64,000 nt of DNA from Larix kaempferi (GCA_027924585.1 BSBM01000232.1:29708001-29772000), one strand, 5' to 3'; positions 10,790 to 20,785 are shown, numbered from the stretch's first letter. Notes: generated from the letters alone by a model not told the origin. Program-made: numbers and translations.

Positions 10790-11065
10790 TTGAAACCTGA
10801 AACTAGACTGTTCCTGTTCACTGAAAAGAAGGATATGGGAAAAAGTAGCAAAAGTGGTAAGGTTAACAGGGCTGAGCCCACAGACTTGATATGGATTCAG
10901 AAACTTCCAGATTGTGCAGAGCTGTTCCAACAGGCAGGCTGGTTGAAATTTTTCAAAAGGATTGATGGCTTCGATACACAGGTCACCTGCAAGTTTGATA
11001 AAGCACTTAAAAATGATATAAAGTTGTCTAAAAGCAACAAAAAAGTGTTGAAGTTTTTCTTGTAG
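10790..11065 (+). CDS. 91-codon ORF inside the E3 LTR
   Basis: Open from 10790 to the stop at 11065. The most protein-like part is WIQKLPDCAELFQQAGWLKFF followed by KRIDGFDTQVTCKF. WLKFF with the preceding acidic-helical stretch loosely resembles LLKFF in the extra ORF of E8, which is a weak link. The stop codon lies within the left arm of hairpin 2. The 3' LTR copy (17614-17889) has one Asp-to-Ala change. It may be a fragment of a longer former ORF. Confidence 0.3.
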   Translation: MKPETRLFLFTEKKDMGKSSKSGKVNRAEPTDLIWIQKLPDCAELFQQAGWLKFFKRIDGFDTQVTCKFDKALKNDIKLSKSNKKVLKFFL

Positions 11066-11104
11066 CGCTGGAACCGAAATTCATCAAAGGGCGCGCTACA
11101 AGAA
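11057..11104 (+). promoter_or_regulatory. Hairpin 2 in the E3 LTR
   Basis: Perfect 12-bp inverted repeat: TTCTTGTAGCGC at 11057-11068 pairs with 11093-11104, with a 24-base loop. Compared with hairpin 1, one C-G pair has become T-A (CCTGTAG/CTACAGG against CTTGTAG/CTACAAG), so the stem is kept although the sequence changed. The right arm is again followed by ATATCG. The matching copy in the 3' LTR is 17881-17928. Confidence 0.8.
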
Positions 11105-11613
11105 TATCGCGTTTTCCTGTTTTGAGTGATTAAAGTCAAATGCAGACCGCGAGATGATGGGGAGGAATTTTTGAAAACTGAAGGAGGTTTTTGTTCTTAA
11201 GATACCCATCTACAAAAACCTCTCTCAGTTTTGCAACAGCTATCAAGGATTGAAAGATTCAGTTTAATCTTTGCAGCCTATTTTTCAGGGATTTTAAATA
11301 TTTAATATTTTCCTGTTTTAGTGTTCATCTTGAGGGGAAGATTATGATTGACTGGAGATGAATTTTTAAAAACCAAGAGATGTTTTTGTCCATCACGGAC
11401 CCATTTACAAAAACCTCTCTCAGTGTTTACACAGGTGTCACCAATTGAGAGATATGGAAGCTTCTTTTGACACCTAGTTTCCAGAAATTCGCCATATTTG
11501 CCAGGAATCCGATTTACTATTTTTAGTTAATTAGTTGAGTTAGTTAGGTAATGTAACTGCTCAGTGGTTTCAATTTCGACCTAATGAAGGGGAAATAGAA
11601 CCACTTCTTTGTA

Positions 11614-11625
11614 ATTATAAAAGAG
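11614..11625 (+). promoter_or_regulatory. TATA box of the E3 5' LTR
   Basis: ATTATAAAAGAG is the best TATA-like site in the LTR, about 490 bp before its end. In the 3' LTR the same site is 18438-18449. It would place the transcript start near 11645-11655. Confidence 0.5.
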
Positions 11626-12115
11626 GGACAGCAAGTCATTGTAAGGGTTCGAATTTTTGGAGAGCTAGAGGAGGTCTGCAAACTGTGCTTTCATCCAGAC
11701 TTATTCACTGCTAAGTATTGCAAACTCTCATATTGCATTTTTGATGAAACTATGAATATATGACTCCTTATTCCACTTTTGATATGTGTTGGCTTCATTT
11801 TAAACTTATACAGTTTCTTTATTGACAATTTCATTTCTGGTTTTAGGTATAATTTCCAGTGGTGCTTGTCTTTTATTGAATGAACTTCATTGCAATCTTT
11901 TGTTGAATTTCTGAGGTATATATGCATCTTCATGGATATATGGATGTGAATTAGTTTTTACTTATCTGTTGAATGTATTCCCTTATGCTCTTGAAGTTTT
12001 CTTACCAAAACCTACAAAACAAAACCCTAAAAACCTAGTTTGGATTAATTTTATTCTTGAGATTGTGTTGGCTTGTTACCCTAGCCTTAGTAACAATTTC
12101 TGACACAAACATCTT

Positions 12116-12133
12116 TGGCGCCGTTGCCGGGGA
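12116..12133 (+). other. E3 primer-binding site, tRNA-Asp type
   Basis: TGGCGCCGTTGCCGGGGA lies 4 bases after the 5' LTR end. The complement of the 3' end of plant tRNA-Asp is the usual primer site of Tat and Athila elements, and this sequence matches it. The perfect site means reverse transcription of E3 RNA could still be primed. Confidence 0.85.
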
Positions 12134-12186
12134 CGAAGCTGAAGCACATCTTCCCTGGGATACTCATCATTTTTCTGGTTTAAGAG

Positions 12187-15100
12187 GTGGACTTGAACCA
12201 GCAGTTTTTTGAAGGCTATTTTCACCAAAAAGAAGTCACACTGGCTTCTAAAGGGATTGGGACCAGGAATAAGCCTGTTTCTCCATTAAAACTGGGTGTG
12301 ACAGACCCTGAGCAGATTTTGAAAACAGCAAATAAACTCAGAAAATCTCAATCTTTTCCAACTTTCTGTGATTCTCATCAGTTGGGTGAATTACTAGACC
12401 CAGCTGAAATTTCACCGTGTTCAAAACCTATCTTCTCTGAGAACACTTTCCAGGTTTTCACTAATCCTCAAAGTTTCTTGAAAGCTAAAAATTCTTCCCC
12501 TGATAAAATACCAATCTTTCAGTTAAAGCTAGGAAAGAATACTTTTCAAAAAGGGTCCAGTCAAATTTCTTCCTTTTCAAAACCTAATTTGAAACCTCAA
12601 TCTAAACTTCAGTCCACAATGGCAGCCCAAAATCCACCTATGGATATGATGGACAGAATGGTAGCAGCTAGGTATGCACCATTAGTTTTACCTCAGCCTC
12701 TACATGCTTTGCCCGGAGGGGATTATCAGAAATATATGCCTAGATTTAATGGCCAAGGGGAAAATACTGCTGAGGAACATTGGGAGGCTTTTATGAGTTA
12801 TGCTGACAATCAGAATATTGAAATTAAAGATGTGTGGATGAGGGTTTTTGTTCAGAGTCTAGATGGTGATGTAAGAAAATGGTTTAGAGATTTGCCTGCT
12901 AACTCCATTACTATTATTGAAGAACTCCATGAGCTTTTCATGAGACAATGGGGAGATACGAAAGATCACACATATTACATAACCGAATTTGGAGCTCTCA
13001 GAAGAAAGAAAGATGAGACTGTTGCAGATTTTTCCAAGAGGTTTAATAAGATGTATAGTAGAATTCCAGCAGAAATTAAACCCACTGAAACATCAGCCAA
13101 GTTGACCTATGCCAATGCTTTTGATCATGAATTTTCTCTATTACTCAGAGAGAGGAGACCTATCACCCTGCTGAACATGCAAGATGCAGCCCTAGAAGTA
13201 GAGTCTAATTTGTTAGCTTCAAATAGACTTAAGAATGAAACATCTCAGCAGCCATATGAAAGAAAAGGAAAGAAAGAAGCTGTCACAGCAGGCTCTGCTT
13301 CTCAATCTGCTGAGGCCAAGATAGATGAGATGGCCAAAATGGTTAAGATCCTTACTGCAAAGTTGAATAAACTAGAGCTTGAAAAGAATTCTGCTAAACC
13401 TGCTCCAGAAGCTCAGAGGAATCCAAACAATCAAAATCAGTTTAGAAGACAATTTGCACCTAGATTCATACCAAGGGAACGAAGAAATAATGACATCCAG
13501 CAAGAAAGGAGAGAAAATGAAGATCAGAAAGTGCCCCCACCTTTCCAAAATAATTTGGTTGATGAAGAAGAAATTGATCAGCAGCTGCTTTTTGAAGAAA
13601 CTGAGACTGATCAGGACATGAATCACATTGGAGATAAAATGTTTACAGGCTTTGTTACTGAAGAAGATTTTCTAAATTCTGAATATTATGATGCTGATTT
13701 ATATGAGGTTGAAGATGATTTGGAATGTGAAAAAACTGTTGTAAATGCTGCTACCAATCAGAATGGAGTTAAGAAAATTATTAATCTCAGAACTGGACCG
13801 AAACAAGTAGTTCAAGCTCCTAAGAAGAAAGTTGCTGTTCCTGCTCCAGTTATTCCTGATAAACCAATTGCTGATCCTGTAGCAGAAAAGAAACAACCTG
13901 CAGAAAAACCCAAGAAGAATATAGAAATTGAAGAGGTAAACAAGTCAGGTCAAAATTTTAGTTTGGAAAATGAGTTAGGAAAACTAAAAATTCCTGTACC
14001 ATTTTCTGAGCTCATCAAAAATCCATCATACAAGAATACAGTTTTGAAAGTGATGAATATGCCCAATAATCAGCCAGTTTCAGACACAGTGAATCTACAG
14101 GAAGAAAACCCTAGAATTTTCATTGGGTCAGCTTTGGCTGAAAAGACTGAAAACGAAGCTGGTGCTTCTCCTCCTTTCTATATTACCTTGACTGTACACG
14201 AGCAGATGATTCATAATTGCCTGCTAGATTCAGGAGCATCCCATAACTTGATGCCAAAAACTGTGATGGAAGCCCTGGGCCTTAATATCACCAAGCCTTA
14301 CCATGATTTATATGCCTTTGACTCCCGGGCTGTAAAGTGTCTAGGAGTAATTAAAGATATGGTTGTCAGCCTTGCTCAGTTGCCAATGAAGAGTGTCATA
14401 ATGGATGTTGTAGTGGCTGATATCACCCCAAAGTTTGGCTTGCTTCTTTCAAGATCCTGGGCAAAGAAGGTTGGAGGAACCGTACAGATGGACCTTTCAT
14501 ATGCCACTATTCCTGTTTTTGGTGGAGAGAATAGGAGACTCTACAGAGAACTTCAGTTTGCCTACATTGTCACAGATGATAAGAACCCCACTAATCATCC
14601 TTTGTTTTCTGTTGATAAAGATCTTGGTACATGTATGTTACATTTCAGTGAAGAGGATAACTCTGCTGGCCTGTTGCAAGTAGAAAAAGAGCAGCAAATA
14701 AAGCACAGCAAAGAGGAAAAAGATGCATTGTGGGAGCTGTACTTTGATGGATCCTCGTGCAAAGAAGGTGCTGGAGCTGGAGTTCTGCTCATTTCTCCTG
14801 GAGGTGAGACAGTCAAACTCATGTATAAGCTGGAATTTGTCACTACTAACCACATTGCTGAGTATGAAGCACTTTTACTGGGATTGAAAGCTGCAAAAGA
14901 CTTAGGCATTCAGCAAATTGCTGCATATGGCGACTCCGAGTTGGTTGTTCAACAGGTGAAGAACAACTATCAAGTAAAGCAGGGTTTGCTGAAGATTTAC
15001 AGAAATAAGGTATGGGATATGCTGGAAAATTACTTCATAGCATTTAATATTACTCATATTCCAAGGAATCATAATGAAACAGCTGATTCATTGACTCTAG

Positions 15101-16071
15101 CAGCCTCATATTTCAGAATTCCTAAGACTACTCAGTTAAGGTATCCTATAGAAGTGAGGTACAGGCCTTGTGTACCTGATAATGTTAAGCATTGGAGGGT
15201 CTTCGAAGATGACATTGAAATCAAGAAATTTCTTGAGCTAACAGATGAGTTTGCAAATGCTCAGATTGATCAGGATGAAGGAAAAGATGAACCTTTAACA
15301 TTATCATTCAAAATTTCTCAGAATACTCCTTGCTATGATGAAGAGATTAGGGTTCCAAGACAAGAATTTTGTGATGAATTAGACTCTATCCCTTTTGGTT
15401 TTGATATTAAATTTGATGAAGGCCAGGCTGTTCAAAAATTTTCAGAAGTTGCTTACATTCGTGGTTATGATAAATCTGCTGTTCAAAATCATTTTGAAGA
15501 TGGTCTAATTTTTAATAAATATGATGATGAAATTGAAAAGAAAGACACAGAAATCTGTGAGGAGTATGATATGTTACAATCTGATCAGCAGATTCAAGAA
15601 TGCATTCAGTCTATTATCCTTGAACAACAAAAGCCAATGCCTAATAGTCATTCATTTGAAGACAGTGGGGAAAAGGAGGTTCAGGTTATTAACATTATTA
15701 ATGATACTATCCAAAAAGATCCAGAGCAAATTCAGGCTGATCCAGATGTCTTTTATCGCCAATGCCTGATTGATATTCATGGAAAAAAATATTCTTATGG
15801 ACAACCTATCTTTTTCATAGAGTGGGAAGAGGTAACTCATGGAAATTTTTATGATCCAGTAGCAGATTATTTAGAGTCAATACCAGGTTATAAATCTGTT
15901 ATTTCAGAGACACTATTTGATGAAAGTGGATATAAGTTGTTAAATCTCTGCTCTTCATGTTTTCCAATATTTCTGATTATATATATATTTGGAGTTGGAA
16001 ACCAGTTTTGGTGGGGTGACCAAATTTTTTCTTGGTTACATTGGAAATCGGATTTCGATTTGATTCAGTAA
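12187..16071 (+). CDS. E3 polyprotein: gag, protease and archaeal-type RNase H (1294 codons)
   Basis: One uninterrupted frame. The capsid-type gag domain is at about residues 160-350 (MPRFNGQGENTAEEHWEAF; LRRKKDETVADFSKRFNKMY), followed by a short coiled coil (IDEMAKMVKILTAKLNKLEL) and no zinc knuckle. The retropepsin has an intact DSGASH site with Asp681. The aRH keeps all four acidic residues: Asp854 (YFDGSS), Glu892 (AEYEA), Asp916 (GDSE) and Asp967 (ETADS). The linker after aRH (1000-1040) matches E2. Residues about 1045-1250 are acidic and unrecognised. RT, RNase H and integrase are missing. The start at 12187 is not given by an ATG-context test; the ATG at 12619 before the gag domain is an alternative. 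Confidence 0.9.
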   Translation: MDLNQQFFEGYFHQKEVTLASKGIGTRNKPVSPLKLGVTDPEQILKTANKLRKSQSFPTFCDSHQLGELLDPAEISPCSKPIFSENTFQVFTNPQSFLKAKNSSPDKIPIFQLKLGKNTFQKGSSQISSFSKPNLKPQSKLQSTMAAQNPPMDMMDRMVAARYAPLVLPQPLHALPGGDYQKYMPRFNGQGENTAEEHWEAFMSYADNQNIEIKDVWMRVFVQSLDGDVRKWFRDLPANSITIIEELHELFMRQWGDTKDHTYYITEFGALRRKKDETVADFSKRFNKMYSRIPAEIKPTETSAKLTYANAFDHEFSLLLRERRPITLLNMQDAALEVESNLLASNRLKNETSQQPYERKGKKEAVTAGSASQSAEAKIDEMAKMVKILTAKLNKLELEKNSAKPAPEAQRNPNNQNQFRRQFAPRFIPRERRNNDIQQERRENEDQKVPPPFQNNLVDEEEIDQQLLFEETETDQDMNHIGDKMFTGFVTEEDFLNSEYYDADLYEVEDDLECEKTVVNAATNQNGVKKIINLRTGPKQVVQAPKKKVAVPAPVIPDKPIADPVAEKKQPAEKPKKNIEIEEVNKSGQNFSLENELGKLKIPVPFSELIKNPSYKNTVLKVMNMPNNQPVSDTVNLQEENPRIFIGSALAEKTENEAGASPPFYITLTVHEQMIHNCLLDSGASHNLMPKTVMEALGLNITKPYHDLYAFDSRAVKCLGVIKDMVVSLAQLPMKSVIMDVVVADITPKFGLLLSRSWAKKVGGTVQMDLSYATIPVFGGENRRLYRELQFAYIVTDDKNPTNHPLFSVDKDLGTCMLHFSEEDNSAGLLQVEKEQQIKHSKEEKDALWELYFDGSSCKEGAGAGVLLISPGGETVKLMYKLEFVTTNHIAEYEALLLGLKAAKDLGIQQIAAYGDSELVVQQVKNNYQVKQGLLKIYRNKVWDMLENYFIAFNITHIPRNHNETADSLTLAASYFRIPKTTQLRYPIEVRYRPCVPDNVKHWRVFEDDIEIKKFLELTDEFANAQIDQDEGKDEPLTLSFKISQNTPCYDEEIRVPRQEFCDELDSIPFGFDIKFDEGQAVQKFSEVAYIRGYDKSAVQNHFEDGLIFNKYDDEIEKKDTEICEEYDMLQSDQQIQECIQSIILEQQKPMPNSHSFEDSGEKEVQVINIINDTIQKDPEQIQADPDVFYRQCLIDIHGKKYSYGQPIFFIEWEEVTHGNFYDPVADYLESIPGYKSVISETLFDESGYKLLNLCSSCFPIFLIIYIFGVGNQFWWGDQIFSWLHWKSDFDLIQ

Positions 16072-16232
16072 ATGGAAGGTTCCTCAGAGAAAGAGATTTG
16101 ATTTTCATTGTACATATATCAGTGTGTGAAGGATTGAATAAAGACTCCATAGCCCAATGGAAGACTGAAGGCACTAGTCTACAGGTTCTTGAAGCCTCAC
16201 AGGGAGGACTTCATCCCGCAGCTGGAGCCAGA
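16072..16232 (+). other. E3 pol-end scar and 3' untranslated region
   Basis: Just after the stop, a frame reads VNGRFLRER, the counterpart of MNGRFLKHY at the end of E2 integrase. E3 therefore descends from a full element that lost RT through integrase, and the right deletion edge lies just before about 16060. The block ending GGAGCCAG at 16224-16231 aligns with E2 7730-7737. CAGGGAGGA (16200-16208) is the only purine-rich stretch that could serve as polypurine tract. Confidence 0.65.
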
Positions 16233-18935
16233 TGTTAAGTCAGTAAATTTTTCTGCATTTTTAGTTATTCTCTCCAAATTTTGGTTTGTTTTTTGAGTCT
16301 ACCTTAGTTGATTTTTGGTTTTCAGTTTTGGTTTTTGTCTTCTTAGAAACCTTATGAGTGATTGAATAAAGTTTTAAGCCCAGTCCTTTTCAGATTTCAT
16401 TTGATTTTGGTGACTTTTTATATTGAAAAGGGGGTCAATGAGAGTCATATGTTCAAAGGAAGAATCATCAATGACTTTAGAGAATGGTTAAATTATTTCC
16501 TAAACCAAATAGCTGCCAGAATCTCCGAAAAATTAGCAGAAATTGAAAAAACTGCTAAATTTTGGCATAGCAGTTATTCCTGTAGCGCTGGGCAAAATTT
16601 TAACACAGAGCGCGCTACAGGAATATCGTGGCCTGAATTTTTTGTCAATTTTTGATCTGATTTTAATCATGATGCAGAGTGAGACTGTCTAATCATATAG
16701 TGTGAGTGTTTTAACACGTATTTGCAGCATTTTGAACATGATTTTAGTTGGTGTTAATCACGAAGAGAAAAGAAGGGCATCATTGCATGGTATGCGGGTT
16801 CAGTTGCACAGAAATCAGCCAATTCCGGTTTAGCTGTCAGTTTTCTCTTGTTACACGCATCACTGCAGGAGAGGTAGTGTTTGTGAAAGAGAGTTCACTG
16901 TTAAACGGTGGATTGTGTTGCTGTGGAAAGGAAACAGGTGTGTTCTGGCGCTAGCGAAAATTAGGGCTTCCTCATTCCAGCGTTAACAGCTAAATTAAAG
17001 ATCGTGGGACATCTGTACAACGGGGCTGACTCATCTGGCACTTTGGATCATGATTTCCAACAATCATAAAGGAACGATTTACAGGTTCTTCTGATGGAGC
17101 AGTCGAGATGAAGTTAGGACCTCAGGATGCTAACTTCCAATTTGACAATGACAGACATACAATATCCCCAAAGCAGTGCAAACTGCCAGAAATTCAAATT
17201 TATTCTGAAAGTACAGCAAATAGCCCTTTATGGGTATCTCCAGAGCAACTTGATCTGGCCAATGTGCATTTACAGCAGTCCAATAGCTCAGAATCAGTAT
17301 GTACATCAGATACAGGCTCTGATCTGTTTAGCAAGCGTGATTTCATACACAGATTGAGGGAACAGCTGAAAAGAAGAGATGAAATGATAATGGAGATGCA
17401 AGTTCAGATTACTGATCAGCTGCAAATCATAAATAATCAAATTTCACACATGACAAATTTACAGTCACAGCTTGATGCAGCAAACAGGGAGTCTGCTAGT
17501 TGGTACAGGTGTTACACAGAAGGGTCTGTTAATTTGTGCAAGTGGTTTAAATATCACTGAAAATTGTTATAACCTGCAAAATTACTTGCTCAGAAACAGC
17601 TTATAAAATATTTTTGAAACCTGAAACTAGACTGTTCCTGTTCACTGAAAAGAAGGATATGGGAAAAAGTAGCAAAAGTGGTAAGGTTAACAGGGCTGAG
17701 CCCACAGACTTGATATGGATTCAGAAACTTCCAGATTGTGCAGAGCTGTTCCAACAGGCAGGTTGGTTGAAATTTTTCAAAAGGATTGATGGCTTCGATA
17801 CACAGGTCACCTGCAAGTTTGCTAAAGCACTTAAAAATGATATAAAGTTGTCTAAAAGCAACAAAAAAGTGTTGAAGTTTTTCTTGTAGCGCTGGAACCG
17901 AAATTCATCAAAGGGCGCGCTACAAGAATATCGCGTTTTCCTGTTTTGAGTGATTAAAGTCAAATGCAGACCGCGAGATGATGGAGAGGAATTTTTGAAA
18001 ACTGAAGGAGGTTTTTGTTCTTAAGATACCCATCTACAAAAACCTCTCTCAGTTTTGCAAAAGCTATCAAGGATTGAAAGATTCAGTTTAATCTTTGCAG
18101 CCTATTTTTCAGGGATTTTAAATATTTAATATTTTCCTGTTTTAGTGTTCATCTTGAGGGGAAGATTCTGATTGACTGGAGATGAATTTTTAAAAACCAA
18201 GAGAGGTTTTTGTCCATCACGGACCCATTTACAAAAAACTCTCTCAGTTTTTACACAGGTGTCACCAATTGAGAGATATGGAAGCTTCTTTTGACACCTA
18301 TTTTCCAGAAATTCGCCATATTTGCCAGGAATCCGATTTACTATTTTTAGTTAATTAGTTGAGTTAGTTAGTTAATGTAACTGCTCAGTGGTTTCAATTT
18401 CGACCTAATGAAGGGGAAATAGAACCACTTCTTTGTAATTATAAAAGAGGGACAGCAAGTCATTGTAAGGGTTCGAATTTTTGGAGAGCTAGAGGAGGTC
18501 TGCAAACTGTGCTTTCATCCAGACTTATTCACTGCTAAGTATTGCAAACTCTCATATTGCATTTTTGATGAAACTATGAATATATGACTCCTTATTCCAC
18601 TTTTGATATGTGTTGGCTTCATTTTAAACTTATACAGTTTCTTTATTGACAATTTCATTTCTGGTTTTAGGTATAATTTCCAGTGGTGCTTGTCTTTTAT
18701 TGAATGAACTTCATTGCAATCTTTTGTTGAATTTCTGAGGTATATATGCATCTTCATGGATATATGGATGTGAATTAGTTTTTACTTATCTGTTGAATGT
18801 ATTCCCTTATGCTCTTGAAGTTTTCTTACCAAAACCTACAAAACAAAACCCTAAAAACCTAGTTTGGATTAATTTTATTCTTGAGATTGTGTTGGCTTGT
18901 TACCCTAGCCTTAGTAACAATTTCTGACACAAACA
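16233..18935 (+). repeat. E3 3' LTR, 2703 bp
   Basis: Same length as the 5' LTR and about 16 substitutions apart by eye, with no length changes. It contains the same hairpins (16576-16624, 17881-17928), the same TATA box (18438-18449) and copies of the two open frames (17108-17560 unchanged in protein, 17614-17889 with one change). TSD GGTTC follows at 18936-18940. Confidence 0.93.
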
Positions 18936-18940
18936 GGTTC

Positions 18941-19933
18941 CTTTGGAAAGAAGATATTATTACCAGACTCTATGGTTTTGTCCATGAACCTTATATCTTA
19001 CCTACTTTCTTGACCCCAAGAATTTTTGCTTTGGAATTTATCAGACAAAAGCTTATTGTGGAAAATGAGCATTTATTAAGTCTTAGAAAAGCTTTCAATG
19101 TCAAGTTTCATTTGATAGTTGGCCCATTCATCATAAAAAATAAAGCTTCTCTTCCATTTGTAGAAGGACTTCTACATGAAATGAATTTTAAAAACGCTTC
19201 CATAATTAACTATGATCCACATCATATAATATGTCAGCGAAGGAAGTAGAATAAGAGCAAAGATTTTGACCATCAGGAAGTGGAGGGATTAGATGGGAAA
19301 GCTAATCTCTTAGAATATGAGTCGGATGTAGAAATTTATGAGAATTTAAAATCAAATCCTTTTGCATTAATGAAAATTTAAGCTATGTTAGTGTCACTCC
19401 CAACAAAGTTGAGATTGCAGGTAAAAGGAGCCTTTCTGAAACTATAGATATGGAGGTAGAAGAGCAAGATACAAAAAAAAGACTTAAGCTAGATCAGGGA
19501 AAATAAATGGTTGAATAGGAAATTAAGAAGGAAAACAAAAAAAAATTCAAAGTCCAACTATTTAGATATAGGAGTACAGTTTCGCTGAAGCACAAGAGGC
19601 CGTTTCAAGTGCAAAATACCAATCAGGCATTGATTTATATACTAAATATGGCCAAGAAAAAAAATCTTCTTCTGAAAAAGTTCAGAAGTTTTTTCCTAAA
19701 GTCAAGGATATATTAAATAAGTGGGTTTCATTGATAACTGTTAAGGACCATGCAAAGAATACTCTGAATTTGGTAGTCTCCTCTAATGAGAAGTTCACAA
19801 AAATGAAAATTAATTTGCAGCAAATCCTAGTTCTAGGTAAGATTCATCTACATAAGCAAACTGGAGAGGTAATTTACATTGATTTAATGAAGGCCACTCT
19901 GAAGATTTCAAAGTTTCAATCTACAGTGGGTAG
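18941..19933 (+). pseudogene. E2 giant extra ORF, segment 2
   Basis: Continues segment 1 in the same frame once E3 and one TSD copy are removed: LWKEDIITRLYGFVHEPYIL, then LTPRIFALEFIRQKLIVENE and HLIVGPFIIKNKASLPFVEG. The first open run ends at 19249. After several stops and shifts (19249-19730), the part from 19731 reads as a helical region (NEKFTKMKINLQQILVLGKI) ending STVGRL at the E4 insertion site. The protein is unrecognised. Confidence 0.55.
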
Positions 19934-19938
19934 GTTAG

Positions 19939-20293
19939 TGTTAGTTTTCAACATTTAATTCAATTTGATCTAGGATCTTAAATGAGAGAACAACATGTAC
20001 AACATATCAAACACAAGAGACAAGAGACAAGAGACAAGAGACACAAATCATTTCACCGGGGAAAACCAAGAAGGTGAAAAACCCCGCAACTTCCTCAGAG
20101 ATAGAATGAGCATCAATACAAAGATCACAAAGATCAAACCCCACAACAAGAGATATTCTCCTAGCAGCTGCTCCTCCTCCACTTGTGCACACTCCTCCTC
20201 TCTCTCACTTATGCGAAGTGAGTGAGTGTGTGAATGAATAAAGTTACAATAAAGTACAAATATAATATTCTTAGAAGTTACAAGATTTCAACA
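19939..20293 (-). repeat. E4 left (3') LTR, shortened
   Basis: Begins TGTTAGTTTTCAACATTTAA like the right LTR, and ends TTTCAACA before a polypurine tract on the minus strand (CTCCCCCTTAACG, 20294-20306). It is 355 bp against 653 bp for the right LTR, because about 300 bp after GTGAATGAATAAA are missing. It includes a run of AAGAGAC repeats near 20020-20045. Confidence 0.8.
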
Positions 20294-20489
20294 CTCCCCC
20301 TTAACGAGAAGGATATTATAACAACATCCGCAGGAGAAAGGAGTCATCAACATCATACATGATACATCTATAAATCATTGGAAGCTTTCTTTATACATCA
20401 TCAGTAACTCAAGCAGTTACTGGAACATCTTCAATACTGGAACATCAACATCTTCAGTACTGAATCTTCATCTTCTGCAGCACTCGAAC

Positions 20490-20785
20490 AACTACATTAA
20501 CATCATCATCATATGGATCACTCGATCAACAGCCTCATCGTCTGGATCTACTGATCAACATCATCATCCGGATCTCTCGATCAACAACATCGTCATCTAG
20601 ATCATCATGATCAACAACATCATCATCTAGACCATCATGATCAACAACATCGTCATATAGACCATCATGATCAGCAGCATCGTCATCTAGAACATCACGA
20701 TCAACAACATCATCGTCTAGACCATCACTATCAACAACATCGTCATCTAGACCATCACGATCAGCAGCATCGGCATAGCAGCATA
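20490..20785. repeat. Tandem array of 30-bp units
   Basis: About eight to nine units of the form GATCAACAACATCATCATCT plus AGACCATCAT, with point differences. It lies in the 3' untranslated part of the copia element (minus strand), between the polypurine tract and the end of pol. There are no equal spacers, so it is a minisatellite. Confidence 0.85.

Larger units (their letters stand above)
9409..12111 (+). repeat. E3 5' LTR, 2703 bp
   Basis: Runs from TGTTAAGTCAG to TTTCTGACACAAACA, with TG...CA ends. It holds two long hairpins (9752-9800 and 11057-11104), two tandem smaller hairpins (about 11180-11235 and 11370-11425), a TATA box at 11614-11625, and two open frames (10284-10736 and 10790-11065). 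Transcription probably starts about 30 bases after the TATA box, so most of the LTR would be U3. An LTR with this much internal structure and coding-like sequence is unusual. Confidence 0.93.
9409..18935 (+). mobile_element. E3: young non-autonomous Tat element, complete with TSD
   Basis: Two LTRs of exactly 2703 bp flank a 4121-bp internal region. The 5-bp TSD GGTTC is at 9404-9408 and 18936-18940. A tRNA-Asp-type primer site follows the 5' LTR. The LTRs differ at about 16 sites by eye (roughly 0.6%), so insertion is recent. The only internal gene is an open 1294-codon gag-protease-aRH frame; RT, RNase H and integrase are absent. Removing E3 restores the frame of the E2 extra ORF. Confidence 0.93.

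Noticed and set aside
11691-11933. 80-codon minus-strand ORF in the E3 LTR, repeated at 18515-18757
   Set aside because: Antisense to the transcript end region of the LTR, no domain, and duplicated only because the LTR is.
12116-12133. Possible tRNA gene at the GGCGCCGTTGCCGGGG sequence
   Set aside because: Only the 18 bases complementary to a tRNA 3' end are present, right after an LTR: it is a primer-binding site.
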